Part shown: positions 36,592 to 48,441 of the stretch, piece after piece
How positions within the stretch are numbered: the first letter of the stretch is position 1
How the letters are laid out: each line of letters opens with the position of its first letter
Source of the DNA: Limonium bicolor
Taxonomy: Eukaryota; Streptophyta; Magnoliopsida; Caryophyllales; Plumbaginaceae
Assembly (NCBI GenBank): GCA_023374045.1
Contig: CM041777.1
Location: 460,034,251-460,098,250 of the forward strand
DNA length: 64,000 nucleotides
Reading direction: 5' to 3'
The notes under the pieces: model-generated
The model's database searches: none
The model's input: the letters and a program-made list of their open reading frames with translations, nothing else
Told to the model about the DNA's origin: nothing
Translations under genes and position numbers: made by a program

Positions 36592-39500
36592 TCAAGGTTC
36601 AAAGGTAGGAAACTTGCGAGTAAGATCATGATAATACTCCCATGTAGCTTCTGCTTCAGTTGTGTCTGTCCATTTAACTAGAACAAGTGTAGCCGCTTTT
36701 CCCTGTCTCTGCACCATTTTTCTTTCTAAAATCTTCTCTGGTTCATGAAGAATAACGTCTGCAGTGGACAAGGGCAACTGAGAAGTAAAGGTTGAATGCC
36801 CAATTTGTTTCTTCAGTTGCGAAACATGGAAAACTGGGTGGATGGAAGAAGAATCCGGTAACCGCAGTTTGTAAGCTCTAGTCCCACAGCGATCAATGAC
36901 AGGAAATGGGCCGTAATATTTGGGGGCTAACTTCTGATTTGATCGTGAGACAACAGAATGTTGTCTATAGGGCTGAAGCTTTACAAAGACCATATCTCCA
37001 ATGTCAAAGGATCTCTCAGACCTGTGCTTGTTCGCCTGCTGTTCCATGCGGTGTTGGGCCCTGAGCAGATGGAATTTCAGCACTTGAATCATGTTCTCTC
37101 GATCCTGGAGGCATTTAGCCACCATAGCCACCTTGGATTCGCCAGGAAGGTATGGCAAGTGTTGTGGTGGTGATTGACCATAAACCACCTCAAATGGGGT
37201 CATTTGAATTGCTGAATGAAAAGAGGTGTTGTACCAGAATTCAGCTAATGGAAGGTATTTACTCCAGAGGTACGGTCGATCACTGCACATACATCTCAAG
37301 TAAGTTTCTAAACATCGATTCACAACCTCCGTTTGACCATCAGATTGGGGATGGTAAGCTGAAGAATAGTTGAGATCCACCCCCTGATTCGAGAATAGTT
37401 CCTTCCAAAACTCACTCAAAATACTGTATCTCTGTCACTAACAACAGAACGAGGGAAACCATGCAGCTTAAAAATATTGTCAAGGTAAGCTTGAGCTACT
37501 GATTGGGCAGTATAAGGGTGCTTGAGTGCTACAAAATGAGCTGCTTTGCTCATTCTATCCACCACTACCAATATAACTGATTTCCCAAATGATAAAGGCA
37601 AGGCATCAATAAAATCCATTGAAATGTCCTGCCAAACTGCCTCGGGAACAGGTAGAGGTTGGAGCAAACCTGGATATGTAGAAGAATCGTACTTGCATCG
37701 TTGACATTGGTCACAAGCCCGGATAAAAGCTTGTATATCCTTGGTCATGCCTTTCCAATAGAATAGCGCTTGACCCGTTGACTAGTGACATCTCTGCCTG
37801 AATGACCTCCCAGGCTTGAAGAGTGTAACCACTGTAAAAGCAGATGTCGAAGAGAACTGCAATTGGGAATTACTAGTTTACTCTTCCTGCGAAGTAACCC
37901 AGCACTCCATGTAAAATATTTATGACTCAGTTTATCTCTTTCGAGATCTTGTATTAATGCAGCAGTATTGGTATCTTGCTGATAAGCAGCTTGAATCTGT
38001 GACAACAGATCACTGGTTATAACAGATAGCGACATATTAAGGATCTCAGATCCTTCCATTCGGGATAAAGCATCAGCCGCTAAGTTCTCTTTCCCCTCTT
38101 ATATTGGATATCATAATCAAATTCGAGAAGTTTAGGTAACCATTGCTGCTGGATAGGAGTGTTTAACCGCTGCTCAAGAAGATATTTAAGGCTACGCTGA
38201 TCAGTTCTGATGATGAAGTGACTAGGTAACAAATAATGCCGCCATTTTTGAACAGCAAACACAACTGCCAAGAGTTCCTTCTCATAAATCGATAACAACA
38301 GCTGTTTCCCTTGCAAATGTCGGCTGATATAGGCCACAGGGTGCCCCTCCTGCATGAGTACAGCACCAATACCATCACCACATGCATCAGTTTCAACAAC
38401 AAAGGGCTTGTCAAATCTTGGTAAAGCTAAAACTGGAGCTTCACACAAAGCTTGCTTCAATCGAGAGAATGCGACAGATGCTTCACTGTTCCAAGTAAAG
38501 CTGTCCTTTTTGTGAGCAAGGTTAAAGGTCTGGCGATAGTGCCAAAATTTCTGACAAATCGCCTGTAATACCCAGCAAGACCAAGAAATCCACGCAACTG
38601 TTTGATATTTTTGGGTATAGGCCAATCTGCAACAGCTTTTATTTTCCTGGGATCAGTAGAAATACCTGCTGCAGAGATGAAGTGACCCAAGTATTCAACT
38701 TTTTCCTGAGCAAAGTCACACTTGCTCATCTTTGCATATAATTTGTGAATCCGCATCAGATTGAATACCTTGCTCAAATGATCGACATGCTCTTCCAACG
38801 TGTTGCTGTAAATAAGGATATCATCGAAAAATATCAGCACAAATTTCCGCAGAAAGGCACTGAATATAGAATTCATTAATCCTTGAAAAGTTGCTGGAGC
38901 ATTTGTTAAGCCGAATGGCATAACAAGATACTCATAATGGCCAGAATGAGTTTTGAAGGCCGTCTTATGAACATCCTCTGGTGCCATGCGAACTTGATGA
39001 TAACCAGCTCTAAGATCAATCTTAGAATAGTACCGAGATCCTCCTAATTCATCCATCAGATCTTCGATTAAAGGAATAGGGAAGCGATCTTTTACTGTTA
39101 TATTGTTCAGATTGCGATAATCAACACAAAGTCTCCAGGACCCATCCTTTTTCTTTACAAGAACCACCGGAGATGCATAAGGACTAGAGCTGAGCTGAAT
39201 TGTTCCTTGAACCAACATTTCCTGCACGATTTTATCGATCTCGTTTTTCTGGTGAACTGCATACCGATAAGGCCTTTGGTTGACTGGATTTGCACCAGAG
39301 ATGAGGGGAATCTGGTGATTATGGTGATGTCGAAAGGGAGGTAACTCCTCAGGTGACTTAAAATATCATCGAAGGACTGAAGCAGTTGCTCAACTGCCGG
39401 TGAAGGACTTGACTGAGATGAAGAAACCTCAACAGCAGCCAACGAACCAGCAGAGGAATCCTCCAATTTCTGAACACACAACATATATAATTGTGCTGCC

Positions 39501-41026
39501 TCCTCTGTAACAGAAGTCAAAGCCTTAGCTTGAACATCACACACATAGCCAGATTTGAGCCCATTCAACACCAACTTCCTAGAATCAACCTTGAATGACA
39601 TAACAAGGTTTTTGAAGTCCCACTTGACAGGTCCCAGTTGTTCCAGCCACTGAACCCCCAAGACCATATCACAACCTCCCAATGGAATTATCAGAAAATC
39701 TGCGATAAATTCCACTCCTTGGAAGCTCCATTTAAATTTCTCTACTTTCCCAAGTACCGATAAGGTGGTACCATCAGCCACCGAAACCTTAGCATTAGCC
39801 AAAGTTTGTATTGAACATCCCAACTTTTCAGCTGTTGATTTATAAGAAGTTGTGTGTACTCCCAGAGTCAAGCAAAATAAACAGCGGTTTCCTATTATGA
39901 AAGCCTCGGACTCGCATAGTACGGTAATTAGTGGTACCTGCCAGTGCGCTTACAGAAATCTGTAAATCTTCTTCCATTGCGGTATCCAACAAATTTTCCT
40001 CCATCTCAGTATCTTCCTCACAGTCAAGCATGTAGAGTTGAGACTTTTTATGCTTCAAGAAGTGGCCCGGGGTGAATTGTTCATCACAGTAGTAACACAG
40101 CCCCTTGGCACGACGTTCACTCATTTGTTCCGGAGTGAGAAACTTCCGTGGGACAATCTGGTTACAAGGTTTGGTGACAGAGGATTGTGGTTCAGTAGGT
40201 TTAGGAGTTGGTAACAACCCCTTCGATGAGAAGCCCGCAACAGATTGCTTACCCGACGTCCAAGAACCAGGAGCGGCGATCTTACGCGGATGCGCTCTCT
40301 CATAAAGGCGCCCCAGCATAAGGCATTCACGAATCGTTTTGGGACGAAACATTCGAACGTGCATCTGTGTGTCATTGCGAAGGCCTGCTAAGTAATTGCT
40401 CACCAAATAATCCTCCGATAGTGAAACGCGCGTTCGAATGAGTTCGAACTTGGCATGGTAATCCACAATTCCATCTGTTTCCTGTAAGTTTTTGAGCTCT
40501 GCTATAGGATCGTCTAAGACTTCTTCAAATCTTTCTTTGAGGAGCGTCTTGTAAGTATTCCAATCGGAAATGAGCGAGGTTCCCATTTCTGACTGAGCGA
40601 CGGATTGATGCCATGCCGTTGCTTGAGCATCGAAATGAATGGAAGCAAGGCAACCTTGGATTCCTCAGGTGTGTGATCGATCTTGAAAAATTGCTCCACC
40701 TTAAAGATCCACTCCTTCACCTTATCACCGTTGAATCGAGGAAAATCCAATTTGGCTAATCTTGTGACACCAGAGTACGAACTCCTGCGGTTCAAATTTT
40801 CCGGCGAGCTTCTGTCGCAAGAAGTGTCTGAGGATGCTAAAGAGTGCAGACGCAATGCATCAAACATGTCGGCGATGCTCTTATCCAACTTAGTATTTTG
40901 CTCCGCAATACTCTTTTCAAACCTCACGTTCTGTTCAGCAATCAACGCTTGCATCTGAGGCTGAAGCGATGCTTCTAACTCCTTGATAGCGTCACGGATT
41001 AGTTGACTAGTGCGAGTTTCTGCCAT
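36592..41026 (-). pseudogene. gag-pol: Chromovirus gag-pol polyprotein, complete in domains but broken by about seven frameshifts
   Basis: It starts at the ATG at 41026 (MAETRTSQLI). Gag runs to about 40000 with a coiled-coil-like Glu/Gln-rich start and a Cys/His cluster (CYYCDEQFTPGH). Protease has LLDSGSTHNF near 39865. Reverse transcriptase (39227-38500) has the FDDIL catalytic motif. RNase H (38500-38090) has ETDACGDGIGAVL. Integrase has an HHCC-like zinc region, the DISMDFIDALP Asp, the VSDRD Asp and the Glu in DGQTEVVNRCLE. A chromodomain (LVKWTDTTEAEATWEYY) ends at 36592. Breaks lie near 40645, 39850, 39360, 38509, 38091, 37768 and 37420. Six of the seven are at short homopolymers and look like one missing base. 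Catalytic residues are all kept. Confidence 0.93.
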
Positions 41027-41060
41027 GGCTAGAGATGGATCGAACGGAATCTGATACCAA

Positions 41061-41400
41061 TGTTACAGATTAGAGAATCTGCAAGATCAGAGAATGAAGG
41101 AAGAGCTAATGCTTAACCAAACAACAACTCTTGCTCACCTTACAGACTGTTGCGCAAGGGAAGAACAGTCAAGAACAGGAGAGGGGAAGACGCGAAGGAG
41201 GAAGAATTCAGATGAAGAATAGGATGTACTTTTCTTATGTATTTCTTCTGTAGACAGCACCAGTATTTATATGTCTTACAGATTGTAACCAACTTACAGT
41301 AATAACAACTAACTACTGTAACAACTTCTTATACTGCTGTAACACGTGAGCAAATGAGAATACAATTGATCGTTTATTTACTGTTATATTGCCTACAACA
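41061..41400 (-). repeat. 5' LTR of the chromovirus
   Basis: 340 bp; appears identical to 36224-36563. The PBS (TGGTATCAGATTCC, minus strand) follows directly at 41059-41046. Confidence 0.95.
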
Positions 41401-41704
41401 TAAAACTGGTACGGCGGCGATCTTGTTCCTCGCCTCTAGTGTTGTATAGTTAAGGAGGCAAGTTAATTCTCGCCTACATAGTGTGCAATGTTTTAACGCA
41501 GGAAACTGAACTAAAAGGGGCAAAAGTGAAACATCGCCTCCATAGATATCACAAACAGGGGCGACCACTATAGCTTGCCTCCGTTAATCATACAATCAGA
41601 GGCAACCGTACACCCGCCCCCTTTAGTTTTGTTTGGAGGCAAATGTTATGTTGCCCCCATTGATCTTCCATAAATTGCCCTCACAGACACATAATGTTGT
41701 AGTG

Positions 41705-42106
41705 AATTTTAAAATAACAGATATTTTTGAACTAAGGTAACATGTTTTTAGTAAAAGTCTATTAGTTTATATGTGTTACTAGTTATACAACAACTCGATT
41801 TTCTAGAAGAATTACTCTTCTGGATTTGATTAATTTATATAACTTCACCTATTTTACGTAACTACATTTTCTAAATTAATGAAAATGATTTTCTTGTAAA
41901 TAAACATATAAAATAGCATACTAAATAAAGAAAATTTAAATCAGTGTGTAATGTCATATACATCAAAAACACTAAGCAAATGACACTAGATGGTTCACAA
42001 ATAGCACACACGGTAACGCGTTGAGCTCGAGGGCCCAAGTTGCATTTACGCGTTGAGCTCGACGGCTCAAGTTGCATTTACTTATTCATATTCATTAAGT
42101 ACATTT
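41705..42106. other. AT-rich intergenic DNA
   Basis: No gene. It begins with a segment (TTTTAAAATAACAGATATTT) that mirrors sequence just left of CACTA 2 (31125-31150). It contains a short duplication GCGTTGAGCTCGA near 42020 and 42050. Confidence 0.5.
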
Positions 42107-42122
42107 AATATAGCAAGTTTAA
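42107..42122. repeat. LINE target-site duplication, left copy
   Basis: AATATAGCAAGTTTAA, repeated exactly at 47897-47912 directly after the LINE poly(A). Confidence 0.92.
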
Positions 42123-42722
42123 GAGCTTGTCTCTATTGACCGCATGAAGTTCCATCGGAATTTTAGAAGGAGAAAGTGAAGATTTACTAGAAACCATGTT
42201 AGCGTTCTCTTTCCGATCCACCATGGGATAGGGATGGGAGGCTTTGGAAGAAAACCCGACTCATCGAACGCCGGCACACTTTCCCATATACTCTTTTTTT
42301 TAGTCCACCGTATTTCCAAGTGTTAGATGGGTACAGGTAACCTCTCCTCGCGTGTTTCCTCTCCAGCCTCGCTCCTAGGGTTTTTCAACGGTCACCAGCA
42401 AAAACACCATGCATTGGCCAAAGCTCTCCATTTGCAGACTCCCCATCATCATACAAGCCCAAATCATTGCCCTTTTGATAGCTTAAACACGGCTAATCAA
42501 CTTTTTAGCCACGTTTTCGAAGCTATGGCATGCAAGTCTAATCGCCGGTCACACGGCGATCCAGCTTCCACTTCAGCGCCACACAAAACAGAGTTTTTAA
42601 ATAGCAGTGCTCACTTCTGTAAACTTCACCCTCTTCCCCCGCAAGCTACTATCTTGTTCAAACTCAGTCCTTCGCCAGTGATTATGCTCTTACTCTGTTA
42701 CGCGAAGCTCTCCATCCCACCA

Positions 42723-43672
42723 ATGGCTGCTTCGACGTCCCTGGTTGACGACATCGCAGCGCAATATGCCAACTTGGCCCTCACGACTGAAGAGCTTTCT
42801 TCTCTTGAGGTCTATGATGTGGCAAATGTCGACACTGGTGTCAACTACGCTTGCTCATCTTGGAAAGCTACTGATCACAAAGTCTATTGATGTCAAAGCT
42901 ATGGGGCTTTCTTTTTCAAAAAATTGGAGGGTTGAGGACCAGCTTAATGTCCGTAGTTTGGGTTCGAATATATATCTTTTTGAGTTCCCTGACGAGGAGC
43001 ATAAGATGGATGTTCTTGGCGCGGGCCTTGGACCTTTGAGGGCTGCTTAATGGTCTTGACTGATATTGATTCCGATAAGCCACCCTGTGCTCATGAGTTT
43101 AGGTATGTTCCATTCTGGGTACGCGTCCATGATGTCCCTGTGGCTGCTTAATCCTTTGTTTTCCAGACGAGTTGGAGATAAGATTGGATTCTATCTTGAT
43201 TTTGTGGATTATTATAGGAGATTTACTGGCCCTTATCTGCGTGTTAAGGTGATGTTAGATCTGAATCGGCCACTTCTTTGTTTTGTTACTATTATCATTG
43301 CTGGGACGCCTACGATTTTGTGTTTGTCTTATGAGCGCTTGCCTACCATTTGTTTTATATGTGGCTTCGTTGATCATGTTGTGAAAGATTGCCCGCACAA
43401 GTCTGAAATCGCAGGAGCTGCATTTCCATATGGTTTGCGGTTGAAGTCAAGCACTTTCGGCTCTGCTAGGTCACGTTCTGAGCTTGGCCCTCTCCCTGCT
43501 GCACCACCACCGCAACCTCTGGCTCCTCCACCTTCCGCAGTTCTTGTTGCAACAGAGGCCATGCAGGTTGTTCAGCCAAAGAATGTGTGCTGTGAATGAT
43601 GCAGAGATCGAAGAAGGGGAGATAGTGTCATCCCCAACGAGCTCCAGTAACCGTAAACGTAAGAAAGGCTGA
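42723..43672 (+). pseudogene. LINE ORF1 (DUF4283 / zinc-knuckle RNA-binding protein), frameshifted
   Basis: The likely start is MAASTSLVDDIAAQYANLAL at 42723. An upstream frame opening at 42327 also reads into it but looks like leader sequence. The DUF4283-type domain continues through two frame changes (near 42860 and 43030) to the zf-CCHC_4-type knuckle CFICGFVDHVVKDC at about 43355-43395. A proline-rich tail follows. ORF1 proteins coat LINE RNA. Confidence 0.8.
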
Positions 43673-43815
43673 GGATGTTTTGTTTCTTCTGCTGTGGCTG
43701 CTTGTTCAGATGCTGAGGAGGGTGATCATGACCGCTCAAAGAGGGCTAAGAGTATTGACCTAGGTGCTTCTTCACCAAAGGCGACTCCGGGAGGGAACCC
43801 GGGTCACCTAGATTA

Positions 43816-46800
43816 ATGTCGGTTTTAGTTGCGAACTACCGTGGGTTAGGTAGTGAGGCGGCGTTTCGCTGGGTGTTAGGCGTGGTGGCTAGGGAGGCAC
43901 CACTTTCTGTTATTTTGTTGGAAACTAAACTATCTTCTTTTGAGATGCGGTTGGTGGCATCTAGGTTTAGGAGATTAGCTGGTTGGCTGGTGATAGTGAA
44001 GGAAGAAAGGGGGGTGTTACTTTGTTTTGGCAAGATTTTGTTGATGTAACTTGTCTTCATTTTCCACACATCATGTTGATGTTTTGTAACCAATGGGGGG
44101 GGTATCAAGTGGCGGCTAACGGCGGTTTATGGTTGGTCCAAAGTTACTGATAAATGGAAAACTTGGAGATTGTTGCGTTATCTGCATGGCCTTTGGCAAG
44201 GACCTTGGCTCCTTGGTGGTGATTTTAACGAAATTCTACATTTAAGTGAACACCGGGGCCGAGGTTTTCGAGCTCAAACGGCAATGAATCCCTTCCGTAA
44301 CTGCCTTTCTGATTGCTCATTGCAGGATTTAGGCTATTGTGGTACATGTTTCACTTATAAAACCGTGCAAGATAATTGATGAATGTCAAGTGTAGGTTGG
44401 ACCGTTTCATGGCAAATGATTCTTGGCTTACACTTTATCCACATACTCAAAATTATCATTTACGTTGGGGCAGGTCTGATCATAAGCCAATCAAGCTGAT
44501 TTTACAACCGTCGACCAGACGGGGGCCCAAACCTTTTCGTTTTGAGAATTGTGGGGCCTATGACGATCAGTGTCGCAATATTGTTCAGATTGCTTGGGCT
44601 ACTGAGAGTTCGCAACCTTGCTATGATGCTAAGTTCAGACACTGCGGTCGCATGTTGCATGTGTGGAGTGCCAGGAAGATTTGGGTAGAAAATAAAGCTT
44701 TACGGCAAGCCCAAAATGAACTTGATTTCATTGCCAATCAGCCACCTACACAGCCGAATTTGCAAAGATGAAAATCCTGTTCTTCAGAGGTAGACATTCT
44801 CTTATTACGGGAGGAAGTCCGGCTACAACAACGTCCAGACAGAATTGGTACAGGCGGGTGACAGACATATTCAGTTATTTTACAACAAGTTTCGCTCCCG
44901 GTCACGCCGGAATGCGATTTACGCCCTGTCCTCTCTTTCTTTACCTACAGCTAATTCTTGGGCTGGTGTGGAATATGTGGCCCGACAATATTTTCAAAAT
45001 CTCTTTACCTCTACAAATCCACAACCAGACTTGCATCTCTTAGTCTGTGTTGAAGACAGGGTCCCACCACATCTTTATGATCCAATGGGCCAGCCTTTCA
45101 CCAGACAAGAGATTGTTGCGGCTTATAAGCAATTGCATCCTTCTAAAGCCCCAGGTCCGGATGGTATTAACGGGGTTTTTCTCAGGACTTTTTGGCCTAT
45201 CGTAGTGATGATTTTATCAACGCTGCTCTGGATATCCTGAACACATACCGTGCCTACTTCTATCAATCATACCCATATTGCTCTGATCCCTAAGAAACCA
45301 GGTGCTACATCCATTACAGATTTTGGCCCATTTCCTTATGCAACACTCTTTACCGTGTTGTTTCGAAGGTGCTGGTCAATCGTGTGCAAATGGTCATGCC
45401 ATGTGTTATTTCGGACAATCAGGACGCTTTTGTGAAGGATCGTTTAATCACAGATCAGGTATTGATCACTCATGAGATCTTACATCTGATGCGGACCTCA
45501 AAAGCAAAGCAGCGGGGTTACTTTTCTTATAAGGTTGATATGTCAAAAGCGTTTGACAGGGTGGAATGGTCTTTTGTGTTGGCAGTTCTGCGCAGTATGG
45601 GGTTTCATCCTTTTTGGATAAATGCGGTTAAAAAGTGCCTCACCACTTCCACTTTGGCAGTTCTCATTAATGGTTATCCAGGAGAAACCTTTTCGCCAAA
45701 GCGGGGTCTTCGTCAAGGGGACCCACTGTCGCCTTTGCTTTTTATCTGTTGTATGGAGGTTCTGACATCTGCGGTAAATCTAGGTTCTCAGGTTAGTCTA
45801 TTTAAAGGTTTCACGATCCCAGGCCTTTTAGAGCCTATTAGCAGTCTCCTCTTTGCGGATGATTGTATCCTTTTTGGTAAGGCGTCAATCACAAATGCTC
45901 AGCACCTAGCCGACATCTTGCATAATTTCAAGCAAGCCTCAGGCCAGTGTATCAATATAGATAAGTCAGTGGTGATGTTCTCTCATCTTTTGCCGCACAA
46001 TCTGTGCACGGAGGTTGCGTCGACTATAGGCGGACGTGTTGTTCAGGATTTGGGTATGTACCTAGGTTTTCATATAAAGGTAGAACGTAATCGTTCGGCC
46101 ATTTTTGCGTATATAAAGGATCGGGTTGCCAAGCGAATTCAGGGCTGGTCAACTCATGTCTCTCAGGCTGACGGCGAACCTAATTAAGGCAATTTTGTAG
46201 GCTATCCCGACATATGTTATGTCCATCATCGCTCTTCCGCAATCACTTTTGAAGAAGATAAAGAGCATGCTTTCTCGTTTCTGGTGGAGTGGTAAGGCCA
46301 CCCAGTCTAAGATTCACTGGACAAAGTGGGAAACTATGTGCCTCCCTATCGCTGCTGGTGGCTTAGGCTTTCGGGATTTACATAGTTTTAGTCAGGCCCT
46401 CTTGGGTAAGCAGCTTTGGAGAATTCTTACTACCCCATATTCTCTTTTATCCAGGTTTTACAAGGCATGGTATATGCGTCTCACTCCGTTTTAGAATGTT
46501 CAGCTCATGTCCAACTCCAGTCCAATTTGGAAAGCACTTTTGGGTGTGCGTGACCTAATACATTGGGGGCCGTAGACAGCTTGGTAATGTCACTCCACCA
46601 TTGTACATGATCGTTGGCTGCTTTCAAAAGAGGGGGAGGTCTCTTATCTTTGGTCTCTTCCAATGCATTTGCAGCGGGTTCCAGTTTCGCACTTATGTTG
46701 TCTCCCTCGGTATGGAATGAGCCGCTTATTCGCCAAGTTTTTCATTGTGAGGATGTTGACCATATCCTTCGCCTCCCTCTTTCGGGGGACCCGGACGCAC

Positions 46801-47810
46801 AAGATTCTTGGAGTTGGGGTTTTACGACTACTGGTCTCTATTCTGTCAAAACAGCTTATCATTGTGATGTTGCACATTCCCGTTCAGCTCAACCGAGTGC
46901 CTCCACGATGTCCGTTTCTTTTCAGGGGACAGCTATGAAAAGGATTTGCAAAATGGATGCCCCTCCACGTGTTCGTCTCTTTGGTTGGCGGCTTTTGCAT
47001 GGGGCAATCCTTCCAATGATGTGGTAGCAACTCGGATTCGTCAGCCCCACATTTGTCCATGTTCTCTCTGTGGTCGACGGGATACACTATATCATCGATT
47101 CTATGCGTGCGACTTTGTCCATCAATATTGGGACCGTTTAGGTGTTCAGGCTCCACCATCCTTTCATTCTAATGCTGCTTTCATTGCTTGGTTCGCGCAT
47201 ACATGCTCTATCATTTCCCTTGATAATCTTGCTATTCTTGTTTCCCTCCTCTGGCGTCTTTGGTATGCTCACTGCCAATTTACTCACCACCGGGTTCGCT
47301 CTTTGAGGCTGGATGGTTTCAAGCGGACAATTTTCTCCGTAGCAGCATGTCTCCCTGTCTTACCACTTCTGCAACTTCACTGTCAGCTCATCGAGCGCAA
47401 CATGCATCCTGGGTTGATATTTTCGTTGATGCAGGGCTAGACAAGTTTGGCCGTTTTGGACTCGCTATAGTTGCTTCCTCTCATGGCTCCATCCTTGGAG
47501 CGGCAATCTCATCGGGTCAGGGGTTTGATTGAGCCAGCTCAAACAGAAGCGCAGGCAGTTGTTTTAGGGATTCAACTTGCTAAGTATCTAGTGTCTCCAG
47601 CTGTGCGCATTCTCTCTGATTGTAAAAGCGTTATTGATTATCTTTCAGACTTTCGGGTTAAGGGGTGAGATGGCAACACTGTGATCTGTATTCATACAGC
47701 TCTTGCATGTTTAGACCCTATAGTGGATGTCGAATGGTTTAGTATTCCCCGAGACGCCACAGTATGGCTCATAACCTAGCATTGCATGCTAGAAAGGAAC
47801 AACTCTCTCT
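43816..47810 (+). pseudogene. LINE ORF2 (endonuclease, reverse transcriptase, RNase H), broken
   Basis: The endonuclease begins MSVLVANYRGLGSE and shows GDFNEI near 44222 and RSDHKPI near 44477. The reverse transcriptase has KAPGPDGINGVF (about 45145), DMSKAFDRVEW (about 45540), LRQGDPLSPLLF (about 45710) and the FADD catalytic motif (about 45855). A zf-RVT domain (CSLCGRRDTLYHRFYACDF) is at about 47060-47120. An RNase H domain at 47405-47810 keeps FVDAG, TEAQAVVLG and SDCKSVIDYL. At least six frame changes or stops occur between 44040 and 47670. The protein nicks target DNA and copies the LINE RNA by target-primed reverse transcription; this copy cannot do so as read. Confidence 0.9.
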
Positions 47811-47896
47811 GAGCTATTGGAAGTCCTTTGACTTCCCGTCGTTTGTAACTACTATATGTTCTTGATGTCAATATATCTACCTTGTTTCAAAAAAAA

Positions 47897-47912
47897 AATA
47901 TAGCAAGTTTAA
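47897..47912. repeat. LINE target-site duplication, right copy
   Basis: Exact copy of 42107-42122. Confidence 0.92.
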
Positions 47913-48441
47913 TGATGATATGTTAGTTCTCCTGTAGTGATCACAAGGAAGCAAAATTAATAGTTAAAAAGGACTAAAGGAGATTATATGTCGCAGATAT
48001 AAAATCTAAATTGTTAACTGCTTAATTGATACAACAACATTCAAATACCATATACGTCGTAAATTGTTAATTATTTTTTTAGTTGTTAACTCAATATTTA
48101 TACTTATCATCTTGCAGTGTTATTAATATAATTATTGTGTTGTTTTCAAAAAAAATATAATTATTGTGTTACTTATTCTGGTTTGATAATTTAATATTGT
48201 ACTAATCAAGCATGTTTTGTTATTCGTGTGTGTATATATTATATATATATATATTGATAAAACAAGAATGTGTATATTTATGTTTCGGAAAAGAAAATGT
48301 CTATTTAAAAAATGTTGATTTGTGGTCAATTGACTTTTTTTAATACCTCGGATTTGATTTTATATGCTGCTGTGATCAATTGATAGGTTGGTTCTATTGT
48401 TGGACATCTTACATAAGATTTTCCGTTCTTGAATTGCATTT
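47913..48441. other. AT-rich intergenic DNA
   Basis: No gene seen; includes a (TA)n run near 48239-48254. Confidence 0.5.

Larger units (their letters stand above)
36224..41400 (-). mobile_element. Full-length Ty3/Gypsy chromovirus (Reina-like), nested in CACTA 2
   Basis: LTRs of 340 bp at 36224-36563 and 41061-41400 look identical, starting TGTTACAG and ending CTACAACA. The target duplication is TAAAA (36219-36223; 41401-41405). A PBS TGGTATCAGATTCC lies at 41046-41059 on the minus strand, and a polypurine tract at 36564-36575. Gag, protease, reverse transcriptase, RNase H, integrase and a C-terminal chromodomain are all present. Small size (5.2 kb), short LTRs and a chromodomain fit the Reina group. 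Near-identical LTRs mean a very recent insertion. Confidence 0.95.
31309..41704. mobile_element. CACTA transposon 2 (Pack-CACTA carrying CPN60 and Aux/IAA fragments)
   Basis: Ends CACTACAACAT at 31309 and ATGTTGTAGTG ending at 41704; the 3-bp duplication is AAT (31306-31308; 41705-41707). Length is 10,396 bp, or about 5.2 kb without the nested retrotransposon. Subterminal regions (31330-31860 and 41400-41690) are arrays of GAGGGCAA / TCGCCCTC-type motifs in both orientations. No tnp2 transposase is present. Instead, the left half carries exon fragments of two unrelated host genes on the minus strand, so it is a non-autonomous gene-capturing element. Confidence 0.92.
42123..47896 (+). mobile_element. 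L1-type LINE, essentially full length
   Basis: It is bounded by a perfect 16-bp duplication and ends in a poly(A) tract (about 47889-47896). The order is a 5' leader of about 0.6 kb (42123-42722), ORF1 with a zinc knuckle, then ORF2 with endonuclease, reverse transcriptase, zf-RVT and RNase H domains. This is the plant L1 layout. Both ORFs are interrupted by stops or frameshifts. Confidence 0.93.
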
